Positions 7,804-13,397 of a stretch of 13,397 nucleotides of DNA are shown piece after piece (position 1 is the stretch's first letter; each line of letters starts with the position of its first letter). A model generated the notes under the pieces. The model was not told the origin of the DNA, did not search any database, and saw nothing but the letters and a program-made list of their open reading frames with translations. Source of the stretch: Candidatus Omnitrophota bacterium (GTDB taxonomy: Bacteria; Omnitrophota; Gorgyraeia; Gygaellales; Profunditerraquicolaceae); the NCBI GenBank assembly GCA_016931435.1, contig JAFGET010000174.1:1-13397 (forward strand). Reading direction: 5' to 3'. The position numbers were made by a program, and so were the translations under genes.

Positions 7804-7901
7804 CCGGCAAGATCAAAGACGTAAAAGACCCGCTGTTTTCCGCTTCGGTTACGAATATATTGACAAAAGCAGGCGTCTATGTTAAAGTTACTCTAATATG
7901 A
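7755..7901 (+). CDS. Possible small ORF between comEC and the TPR gene
   Basis: A second frame opens at GTG 7755, inside the end of comEC, and stops at TGA 7899-7901. That stop overlaps the next ATG as ATGA, the junction also used by the TPR gene and lptE. The part beyond comEC (from 7803) reads as plausible protein (AGKIKDVKDPLFSASVTNIL, then TKAGVYVKVTLI) with codons like the neighbours. No Shine-Dalgarno sequence is visible before the GTG, and the product (48 residues) resembles nothing I know. It may be a real small protein, the tail of a decayed gene, or chance, since a good promoter also lies here. Confidence 0.25.
   Translation: MRFFLQITACLYPSFIAGKIKDVKDPLFSASVTNILTKAGVYVKVTLI
7860..7888 (+). 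promoter_or_regulatory. Predicted sigma-70-type promoter of the TPR-lptE-holA run
   Basis: A perfect -35 TTGACA (7860-7865), a 17-base spacer and a -10 TAAAGT (7883-7888) preceded by TGT (extended -10). Transcription would start near 7895, about three bases before the ATG at 7898, so the mRNA would be nearly leaderless. This agrees with the absence of a Shine-Dalgarno sequence there. Confidence 0.55.
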
Positions 7902-8845
7902 AACTTAAAATCCTTATATTTGCCGTCTTCTTTTTTACCGCCTCCCTGGCGGACGTTTCAGCTTATTGGATCTGGACGCCCAAAAGTAAGAGATGGACGA
8001 ATCCTAAGACCGCAGTCAAGCCTAGCCCCGAAGAGCAGCTTGATTCGGCCAAGGCTGCTTATGAGGCTAAAAGGTATGATGAGGCCATCCGCGAATTCAA
8101 GAAATTGCTCAGGTCATTCCCCAAATCCAAAGAGGCGGCTGTAAGCCAGTATCATCTTGGCCTTATAGAGGAGGCGCAGGGGGATCTTTACGAAGCCTAT
8201 CTTGCCTATCAGAAAACAATAGATAAATACCCTTTTTTCGAAAAGATCCCACAGATCATCGAGCGGGAATACAAGATCGCCGAAGCATTCATGGGCGGGG
8301 CTAAGCGCCGCGCTATGGGGTTAGCCTTGCCTGTAGAAAACCCCGCTATAGAAATATTCACTAAAGTAATTAACAACTCAAGTTACGGCCCTCTGGCTGC
8401 CAGCGCGCAGTATAAATTAGGCCTGGTCCTAAAAGGCCTTGCCCGTTATTATGAGGCAGAGGAGGCGTTTCATAAAGTGATCACAAGTTATCCGGACAGC
8501 GAATGGGTGGAGGCGTCAAAATTCCAGATCGCTTCCTGCCGCGCCGCGGTCTCTCGCAGCCCCGATTACGACCAGGTGGCTTTCAATGAAGCCAAGGAAC
8601 AGTTTGAGCAGTTTGTGCGCGAACATCCCGACGCCGTTTTGTCAGGCGAGGCGGAAGAGAACATCAATAAGCTTAACGAGAAAGAAGCGGAAAGCAACTA
8701 TAATACCGCCTTCTTTTATGAAAAGCAAAAAGCGTATGAGGCGGCAAAGATTTATTATAGGGAGGTCGTAGAGAATTCGCCTCAAAGCATCTGGGCGGCG
8801 AAGGCGCTGGAGAGGCTTCAGGTCCTGGAGAAAAGAAAAAAATGA
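7898..8845 (+). CDS. Secreted TPR protein, BamD-like
   Basis: This is a periplasmic protein of 315 residues. A signal peptide (1-22) ends in DVSA before a Trp/Tyr-rich start (YWIWTPKSKRWTNPK, 23-37). TPR-type helical repeats follow at about 46-79, 82-115, 167-200 and 264-297, with the usual Tyr/Ala/Pro spacing (for example AYEAKRYDEAIREF). The layout resembles BamD/YfiO, the lipoprotein that works with BamA to insert outer-membrane barrels. Unlike E. coli BamD it has no lipobox Cys, so membrane attachment would need another route. A YbgF/CpoB-like role is an alternative. No ribosome binding site precedes the ATG; translation may be leaderless or coupled. Its stop overlaps lptE by four bases (ATGA), and the link to lptE supports an outer-membrane biogenesis role. 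Confidence 0.83.
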   Translation: MKLKILIFAVFFFTASLADVSAYWIWTPKSKRWTNPKTAVKPSPEEQLDSAKAAYEAKRYDEAIREFKKLLRSFPKSKEAAVSQYHLGLIEEAQGDLYEAYLAYQKTIDKYPFFEKIPQIIEREYKIAEAFMGGAKRRAMGLALPVENPAIEIFTKVINNSSYGPLAASAQYKLGLVLKGLARYYEAEEAFHKVITSYPDSEWVEASKFQIASCRAAVSRSPDYDQVAFNEAKEQFEQFVREHPDAVLSGEAEENINKLNEKEAESNYNTAFFYEKQKAYEAAKIYYREVVENSPQSIWAAKALERLQVLEKRKK

Positions 8846-9396
8846 AGAACAGGCCCCTGTCCTTGATTCTAATTTTTTGTATTGTCGCAGGATGCGGCTA
8901 TACCACCCGCTCCATGATCGCCACGACTTACAGGACCATCTATATCACGCCTTTTTTAAATAAGATAGATATTACCAGGGAAACCGACGCCGGTTCCAGG
9001 TATAAGATATACAGGCCGGGCCTTGAGACGGATATCACTAAGGCGGTAGTCAATAAATATCTTTTTGACGGGAACCTGCGGCCGACAAAAGAGGAGCTCG
9101 CGGATGTAGTCTTAAAAGGCGAACTGGTGGAGTTCCGCAAGGACCCCTTAAGGTATAACGATGATAACGATGAAATAGCCGAATACCGTATGAATATATT
9201 GGTAAATATCGCGCTCTGGGATACAAAAGAAGATAAGTTGGTGTGGGAAGAAAAGAATTTTACCGGAGACTACACATATTTTACCACCGCTTCCACTACG
9301 CCCAGCGCGACTAAAAAGACCGACGCGCAAGCAGTCCCCGAAGCCATAAATGACCTCGCCCGCCGCATCGTTGAGCGCACTGTCGAACAGTGGTGA
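8842..9396 (+). CDS. lptE: LPS-assembly lipoprotein LptE-like
   Basis: LptE plugs the LptD barrel and helps deliver lipopolysaccharide to the outer leaflet of the outer membrane. This 184-residue protein has a lipoprotein signal with lipobox VAGC (Cys18 would be lipidated) followed by GYTTRS, as in LptE proteins starting CGY. The rest fits the family pattern: a TIYITPF strand, LETDITKAV, ADVVLKGELVEF (about 87-98), EYRMNILVNIALWD (about 113-126) and a C-terminal helix AINDLARRIVERTVEQW. It overlaps the TPR gene by four bases; GGAG lies 11 bases upstream, so coupling probably helps. Its place just before holA repeats the lptE-holA order of E. coli, which strengthens the call for a family with low sequence identity. 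Confidence 0.88.
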   Translation: MKNRPLSLILIFCIVAGCGYTTRSMIATTYRTIYITPFLNKIDITRETDAGSRYKIYRPGLETDITKAVVNKYLFDGNLRPTKEELADVVLKGELVEFRKDPLRYNDDNDEIAEYRMNILVNIALWDTKEDKLVWEEKNFTGDYTYFTTASTTPSATKKTDAQAVPEAINDLARRIVERTVEQW

Positions 9397-9415
9397 TCTT
9401 AAAGCTCAAGGCCCC

Positions 9416-10069
9416 ATGTTAAAGAAAGAAAATTCTGTATTTTTATTTATCGGCCAGGATAACCCCTCCAAGGAAGCCGGACTTAAGCGCTTGAAAGAGG
9501 ATTTTATCAGCCGGGGCCTGGAGGCATTCAATACGGACGTCCTCTACGCAAAAGATCTGGAGCTAGAGGAGCTGCAAAAAAGACTACTCTGCCTTCCGGT
9601 CAAGTCAAAAAAAAGGATCCTGATAGTCAAGCAGGCGCAAGACCTGAAAGAAAATATAAGGGAATTTCTTTCGGATTACGTAAAGAAGCCGGTATCCGGA
9701 ACGTTGCTGGTTTTGGATATGGAAGATTATCAAAAAAACGCCAGGTTTATAGAAAGCCTGGCCGGCCGTTGCCAGATATCGCGTTTTAAGGAGCCGCAGC
9801 GTTTGGATACCTTTTCTTTAAGCCGGCAGATAGATCTAAAGAGGGCGGATTCAGCCCTTAGGACGCTCAATCAGCTCTTAAGCGCTGGAGAAAGGCCGGA
9901 ACGCATATTGGGGGGGTTAAGGCATGTCTATGAAAGGGATACCCACGACCCTTTAAAGCTTAGGAAGAAGATCAGGCTGATGCTGGATTGCGATATCCAG
10001 ATAAAGACCGGAAAGCTTAAGCCCGGTTATGCGCTGGAAAGGCTTGTGGTCAGGCTGTGTGCGTTTTAA
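9416..10069 (+). CDS. holA: DNA polymerase III delta subunit (clamp loader), short form
   Basis: Delta opens the beta sliding clamp within the clamp-loader complex. The N-terminal part (1-120) has a nucleotide-binding-like fold with SVFLFIGQDN at the degenerate P-loop position and strands KRILIVKQA and GTLLVLDME. The C-terminal part (about 140-217) matches the delta oligomerisation region: ALRTLNQLLSAGERPERIL, DCDIQIKTGKLKPGYALERL. Length is 217 residues against about 330-345 usually; the roughly 90-residue middle (lid) domain between these parts seems absent. The ATG at 9416 is preferred: AAGG lies four bases upstream and the family-like sequence begins at once. A longer frame from 9350 would add 22 residues overlapping lptE with no homology. 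It ends overlapping convergent rpsT by 20 bases. Confidence 0.82.
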   Translation: MLKKENSVFLFIGQDNPSKEAGLKRLKEDFISRGLEAFNTDVLYAKDLELEELQKRLLCLPVKSKKRILIVKQAQDLKENIREFLSDYVKKPVSGTLLVLDMEDYQKNARFIESLAGRCQISRFKEPQRLDTFSLSRQIDLKRADSALRTLNQLLSAGERPERILGGLRHVYERDTHDPLKLRKKIRLMLDCDIQIKTGKLKPGYALERLVVRLCAF

Positions 10070-10319
10070 GCAGCCTTTTGCTTAAGCGTGATTTCTTGCG
10101 GCTGGCAAGGTTAGGATGTATGATCTTTTTCTTTGCGGCCTTATCCAGGGAGGAATATACTTTTTGGATCTGTTTTTTAGCTTCTTCGATGTTTTTAGCC
10201 GATAGAAGTTCATTAAATTTCTTCAGTGTTTTTTTCAGCTGTTGCTTGATCTTTAGATTATGCAGCTTTCTTTTTTTATCTACGCGTATTCTTTTTACGG
10301 AAGCTTTTCTGCGTGGCAT
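10050..10319 (-). CDS. rpsT: Small ribosomal subunit protein S20
   Basis: S20 is a primary binding protein of 16S rRNA needed for early 30S assembly. The 89-residue, strongly basic protein fits the family in length and pattern: MPRRKASVKRIRVDKKRKLHN at the start, a helical middle, then AAKKKIIHPNLASRKKSRL near the end. The start is secured by AGGAG (minus strand, plus positions 10328-10332), eight bases upstream of the ATG. A consensus promoter lies at 10470-10498, and the 144-base leader between them folds into two large hairpins. S20 is known to repress its own translation in E. coli, so leader control is plausible. The gene faces holA and shares its last 20 bases with it on the other strand. 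Confidence 0.96.
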   Translation of the reverse strand: MPRRKASVKRIRVDKKRKLHNLKIKQQLKKTLKKFNELLSAKNIEEAKKQIQKVYSSLDKAAKKKIIHPNLASRKKSRLSKRLLKTHTA

Positions 10320-10463
10320 GTTTGATTCTCCTAAATGAGCGCATAACTTACGGAAGTCCGTTGACCGGACGACGTAAGTTATAAGCGCGAATTTACTCCG
10401 CGCATGCGAGAAAACCTAAACAATGTTTTCGAGTGTTTATGCGCGGAGCTAACTTCAATCAGG
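10320..10463 (-). promoter_or_regulatory. Structured 5' leader of rpsT with two hairpins
   Basis: In the predicted rpsT mRNA leader (start near 10463) two hairpins stand out. The first from the 5' end has a 10-bp perfect stem (plus positions 10396-10405 with 10439-10448) and an inner 6-bp stem (10410-10415 with 10425-10430). The second has a 10-bp perfect stem (10343-10352 with 10373-10382), an inner GTCCG/CGGAC stem (10356-10360 with 10366-10370) with loop TTGAC, and a GCGC/GCGC base (10339-10342 with 10385-10388) across a two-base bulge. The second ends about seven bases before the Shine-Dalgarno sequence. No U-run follows either, so they are not terminators. The GCGCAT strand occurs twice (10339-10344, 10400-10405) and both copies can pair with 10439-10444, allowing a switch. 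I know no named element that matches. Confidence 0.65.
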
Positions 10464-10482
10464 TTTTTATTTATAACATAAT
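10454..10482 (+). promoter_or_regulatory. Tentative murJ promoter
   Basis: A poor -35 (TTCAAT, 10454-10459), a 17-base spacer and a good -10 (CATAAT, 10477-10482) would start transcription near 10489, three bases before the murJ ATG. This fits the lack of a Shine-Dalgarno sequence, but the -35 is weak and the region is AT-rich, so chance is a real alternative. Confidence 0.25.
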
Positions 10483-10498
10483 TACATAATTATGTCAA
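10470..10498 (-). promoter_or_regulatory. Predicted strong promoter of rpsT
   Basis: On the minus strand there is a perfect -35 TTGACA (plus positions 10493-10498), exactly 17 bases of spacer, then TATAAA (10470-10475) preceded by TGT (extended -10). Transcription would start near 10463. The -35 lies inside the first codons of murJ, and the spacer ends on the A of its ATG. Confidence 0.8.
10476..10495. repeat. Tandem repeat and palindrome in the rpsT/murJ control region
   Basis: ACATAATT occurs twice in tandem (10476-10483 and 10484-10491). The second copy continues into a 12-bp perfect palindrome ACATAATTATGT (10484-10495) that holds the murJ start codon. It fills the spacer of the rpsT promoter and touches its -35, so a bound protein could affect both genes. 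AT-rich sequence makes chance a fair alternative. Confidence 0.4.
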
Positions 10499-12084
10499 CA
10501 GGCAAATCCCCCCAAGACAATTCCAACCGCGCCGTTTTTAAATCCGCAAGCATAATCAGCCTGGCTACTTTAATTTCGCGCATACTGGGTTTTATCCGCG
10601 ATGTGGTGATCGCGCGCCTATTCGGAGTCTATATTTACGCCCAGGCTTTTGTGATCGCTTTCCGTATCCCTAATCTTTTGCGTGATTTCGTAGGAGAGGG
10701 CGCGACTAATGCCGCGGTTGTGCCGGTAATGAGCGAATATGAGCTAAAGCACACCCGGCAAGAATACTGGGAGCTGGCGGGTGTATTTTTAAACATCCTT
10801 TTGGTAGTATTATCGGCGATCACGCTTTTAGGGATACTATTATCGCCTTTACTGGTGCGGTTGATCGCCCCGGGTTTTATCGCCGACCCCCATAAATTAG
10901 CGGTGACTATCAAGCTAAACCGCATTATTTTCCCGTATATATTGCTTATCGGATTAAGCGCTTATTCCATGGGGATTTTGAATTCCCTCAAGCATTTCAG
11001 TATCCCGGCTTTTGCTCCGTGCTTGCTTAATATTTCCATCATTGTCTTTGCCTTGCTTTACGGAGAGGGCATAAAAGGCCTGGCCACAGGCATCTTAGTG
11101 GGCGGGTCTTTACAGCTTCTGGTACAAGTCCCCATGCTTTACAGGAAGGGTTTTCGCTTTAATCCTGCCTGCGGCCTAAAACACCCCGGGGCAAGGTCTA
11201 TTATGGCTTTGATGTTACCCAGGGTCTTCAGTTCCTGTATTTATCAGTTGAATAATTTCGCGGATTCTATTTTCGGGTCCCTGGCTTTTATCGTGGGAGA
11301 GGGAGGGGTAGCAATCCTTTATTTTGCTTACCGCATCATCCAGTTCCCTATAGGGATATTCTCTAACGCCCTTTCCCAGGCGCTCTTGCCTACTCTATCC
11401 GTACAGGCGCTGGAAGAAGACCGTAAAAACTTTACCTTGAGCGCTTCTTTCGGGCTGCGCGCGGTATTCTTTACGCTATTGCCTGCTTCGGTCTGTTTTA
11501 TGGTCTTATCCAGGCAGATAATTTCCAGTCTTTTTTTCGGTGGCAGATTCGATATCTATTCAGCTGATAAGACCTCCGAGGTCCTCTTTTTTTATAGTAT
11601 CGGCCTGTTTGCTTACGGCTCGGTGAAGGTATTGCAGTCCTGTTTTTTTGCTTTAAAAGATACCGTAACGCCGGCAAAGGTTTCTTTTTTTGCCTTTATC
11701 ATAAATATCGCCTTAAATTGCGTTCTGATGTTCCCTATGAAGATCAGCGGTTTAGCCCTGGCTACTTCTTTATCCGGGTTAAGTTCTTTTTTGATCCTAC
11801 TTTTCATATTGAAGAAAAGAATAAGCGGATTCAAGCTTCCGCCCTTGTTCAATTCCTTCCTGCGTATCTTCTTAGCCAGCCTTCTGACGGGAGCGGTAGT
11901 CCATACAGTAGCCAAAACTTTTTTCATATCCGCAGGCACTCTGAATAAGTTTATGAATTTAGGGCTCTCTATTTTTACCGCTTGCCTCTCCTACATGTGT
12001 TTTTGCCTCATCCTGCGGGTTCCCGAGATAAGGGAACTGAAGCAGTGGTTGTTTAAGAGAAGCTCGACCGGCCCCTCTGAATAA
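10492..12084 (+). CDS. murJ: Lipid II flippase MurJ (MviN family)
   Basis: MurJ moves lipid II, the peptidoglycan precursor, across the cytoplasmic membrane. The 530-residue protein has the expected chain of about 14 membrane helices. The N-terminal signature SRILGFIRDVVIARLFG (29-45) supplies R30, R36 and D37, equivalent to the cavity residues R18, R24 and D25; IPNLLRDFVGEGA (59-71) supplies N61 and R64 (N49 and R52). R281 in YFAYRIIQFPIGI matches E. coli R270. FFGGRFD (348-354) is also typical. Two charged E. coli positions differ: D39 is Q51 here, and E273 is Q284. The ATG at 10492 is the only good start: a stop (10474-10476) lies upstream in frame, and the conserved region begins at about residue 20. 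No Shine-Dalgarno sequence is present and the ATG lies in the rpsT promoter. uvrC follows after 61 bases. Confidence 0.95.
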   Translation: MSTGKSPQDNSNRAVFKSASIISLATLISRILGFIRDVVIARLFGVYIYAQAFVIAFRIPNLLRDFVGEGATNAAVVPVMSEYELKHTRQEYWELAGVFLNILLVVLSAITLLGILLSPLLVRLIAPGFIADPHKLAVTIKLNRIIFPYILLIGLSAYSMGILNSLKHFSIPAFAPCLLNISIIVFALLYGEGIKGLATGILVGGSLQLLVQVPMLYRKGFRFNPACGLKHPGARSIMALMLPRVFSSCIYQLNNFADSIFGSLAFIVGEGGVAILYFAYRIIQFPIGIFSNALSQALLPTLSVQALEEDRKNFTLSASFGLRAVFFTLLPASVCFMVLSRQIISSLFFGGRFDIYSADKTSEVLFFYSIGLFAYGSVKVLQSCFFALKDTVTPAKVSFFAFIINIALNCVLMFPMKISGLALATSLSGLSSFLILLFILKKRISGFKLPPLFNSFLRIFLASLLTGAVVHTVAKTFFISAGTLNKFMNLGLSIFTACLSYMCFCLILRVPEIRELKQWLFKRSSTGPSE

Positions 12085-12145
12085 ATTTAGTGTTTTCGTG
12101 GGCGGGTCTTGTCCCGGGTATTTTTTCTTGCGGCCTAATGTTATA

Positions 12146-13393
12146 ATGCACATCGGTGACTTGAAGAATAAAATTGCGGGTTTGCCGGATCTGCCCGGAG
12201 TCTATCTTTTTAGAGACTCTTCGGGCAAAGTGATCTATGTCGGTAAGGCCAAGTCTTTAAAAAAGCGGGTGCAGTCGTATTTTAGCCGCCTGCTCAATGA
12301 GAAGACCCAGGCTATGATGGCTAAAGTCTGCGATATCGAATACCGCCTTAGCCCTTCAGAAAACCAGGCCTTGATACTCGAGGCGTCTCTGATAAAGGAT
12401 TACCAGCCGCAGTATAATATCAGCTTAAAAGACGATAAGTCTTTTCCTTTTATCAAGATAAGCGACGAAGAGTTCCCGCTGGTTTCTATAGCCAGGAGAA
12501 AAAAAGCCGAAGAAAAGGATAATGCGCTTTATTTTGGGCCGTATACCGATTCCGGCCTTTTGCGCAAAGCCTTAAAAGAATTACGCAGGATCTTCGGTTT
12601 TCGCTCCTGCAAGAAATTACCCAAGTCAGCCTGTCTCTATTACCGCTTGAGGCTTTGCCCCGGGCCCTGCTTAGGCAAGGTCACTTCCGGTTTTTACAAG
12701 GAAACTATTGAGCGGTTAAAGATGTTTTTAGATCATAAGGTCACAGAATTGACCCGGGACTTATCGGATAAGATGCAGGCGGCTTCCCGCGCCAGGCATT
12801 TTGAAGAAGCGGCGAGGCTGCGCGACCAGCTGGAGGCCTTAAGCGTTATCGCCGGTAACGCCGAAGAAAAATCCGCCGTCAATAGACTGGAAGACCTAAA
12901 AAACCTCTTAGGCTTGAAAAAAATCCCTCAGAGGATCGAGGCTTTTGATGTGGCAAATATATCGGGGAAAGAGGCTACGGCTTCCATGGTAAGTTTTTAC
13001 CAGGGGGCAGCCGATAAGGACAATTACAGGCGCTTTCGTATTAAAACAGTGGAAAGAAGCGACGATTACGCCATGATCAGGGAGGCGGTTTCAAGGCGGT
13101 ATTCGAGGATCATCCGCGAAAAGCGCAGCTTGCCGGACCTGGTATTGATAGACGGAGGAAAAGGGCATCTTTTCGCGGCGAAGAAAGAATTGACAAGCTT
13201 AGGTTTAAGTCTATCCATAGCAAGTATTGCCAAGGACCGGGAGAATATTTATATTTTCGGTTCGGGAAAACCGATAAGATTGACGCAAGATACCCCGGCC
13301 TTAAACCTTATCCGTCAGATACGCGACGAAGCGCACAGATTTGCGCAGGCCTACCATCATTTATTAAGAAGAAAAAAAATAATTGGTAAATGA
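12146..13393 (+). CDS. uvrC: UvrC-type excinuclease subunit, short form
   Basis: UvrC makes both incisions around a lesion in nucleotide excision repair after UvrAB loading. The 415-residue protein holds a GIY-YIG nuclease (GVY 18-20, YVG 31-33, metal-binding E79); a four-Cys cluster (C155, C163, C171, C175); a UVR motif that binds UvrB (about 208-233); and the RNase H-like nuclease with D268 (EAFDVAN), D336 (LIDGGKG) and H397 (DEAHRFA), equivalent to the Thermotoga triad D367/D429/H488. Usual length is near 600. The central segment between UVR and RNase H-like parts is missing, and the protein ends at RRKKIIGK with no tandem HhH domain; all three frames close within a few codons, so a simple frameshift does not explain this. 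ATG 12146 fits family starts; an upstream GTG (12098) would add 16 unrelated residues. No clear ribosome binding site precedes it. Confidence 0.95.
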   Translation: MHIGDLKNKIAGLPDLPGVYLFRDSSGKVIYVGKAKSLKKRVQSYFSRLLNEKTQAMMAKVCDIEYRLSPSENQALILEASLIKDYQPQYNISLKDDKSFPFIKISDEEFPLVSIARRKKAEEKDNALYFGPYTDSGLLRKALKELRRIFGFRSCKKLPKSACLYYRLRLCPGPCLGKVTSGFYKETIERLKMFLDHKVTELTRDLSDKMQAASRARHFEEAARLRDQLEALSVIAGNAEEKSAVNRLEDLKNLLGLKKIPQRIEAFDVANISGKEATASMVSFYQGAADKDNYRRFRIKTVERSDDYAMIREAVSRRYSRIIREKRSLPDLVLIDGGKGHLFAAKKELTSLGLSLSIASIAKDRENIYIFGSGKPIRLTQDTPALNLIRQIRDEAHRFAQAYHHLLRRKKIIGK

Positions 13394-13397
13394 CAAA

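Noticed and set aside
9350..9415. Longer holA from ATG 9350
   Set aside because: The extra residues lie in another frame of lptE, have no ribosome binding site and do not look like delta.
10079..10086. Palindrome GCTTAAGC within rpsT
   Set aside because: Eight-base palindromes are expected many times in a window of this size, and it is within coding sequence.
10057..10338. Plus-strand frame covering rpsT
   Set aside because: It mirrors the rpsT coding strand; S20 on the minus strand has homology, a Shine-Dalgarno sequence and a promoter.
11718..11948. Alternative plus-strand frame inside murJ
   Set aside because: It overlaps conserved MurJ membrane helices and has no independent coding evidence.
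12103..12126. GC hairpin (CGGG/CCCG, 12103-12106 with 12113-12116) followed by a T6 run after murJ
   Set aside because: The stem is only 4 bp and the T-run starts four bases after it; too weak to call a terminator, and uvrC follows at once.
12098..12145. Longer uvrC from GTG 12098
   Set aside because: The added 16 residues do not resemble any UvrC N-terminus, and the ATG at 12146 aligns with usual family starts.
12139..12147. Perfect extended -10 (TGT-TATAAT) overlapping the uvrC ATG
   Set aside because: Transcription would start near 12154, after the ATG, and there is no good -35; useful only if a TTG at 12161 were the true start.

Overview
The window is dense bacterial chromosome with no mobile element, phage, CRISPR array, tRNA or rRNA that I can see. 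The organism makes an outer membrane: it has an LptE-type lipoprotein for LPS transport and a BamD-like TPR protein, plus a membrane pyrophosphatase of the K+-dependent type. Base composition is intermediate. The mixed gene order and short forms of several housekeeping proteins fit a deep-branching Gram-negative lineage; Omnitrophota or another PVC-related candidate phylum is my best guess. That assignment is an impression, not a proof.

Layout: (1) bases 1-1407 are the 3' two thirds of a membrane pyrophosphatase gene, closed by a strong intrinsic terminator. (2) A promoter near 1489-1516 starts a tight run: nfo (endonuclease IV), a lone receiver-domain response regulator, leuS, and an unrecognised membrane-anchored protein. 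After a 110-base gap come comEA and comEC. (3) A second good promoter at 7860-7888 precedes a BamD-like TPR protein, lptE and holA (DNA polymerase III delta). (4) rpsT (ribosomal protein S20) lies on the minus strand, converging on and overlapping the end of holA. Its consensus promoter and a leader of about 144 bases with two large hairpins fill the gap to murJ. (5) murJ (lipid II flippase) and uvrC run off on the plus strand; uvrC ends four bases before the window does.

The genes serve envelope building (BamD-like, LptE, MurJ), DNA uptake (ComEA, ComEC), DNA repair and replication (Nfo, UvrC, HolA) and translation (LeuS, S20). The order appears to merge two neighbourhoods usually seen apart: leuS-lptE-holA, as in enterobacteria, and comEA-comEC-holA with a convergent rpsT, as in Bacillus.

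I found no clearly new multi-gene system. The best leads are the structured rpsT leader with its promoter lying over the murJ start codon, a UvrC lacking both the usual central segment and the C-terminal HhH domain, a delta subunit that appears to lack its middle domain, a ComEC without the metallo-beta-lactamase domain, and a 16-base perfect palindrome centred on the nfo start.
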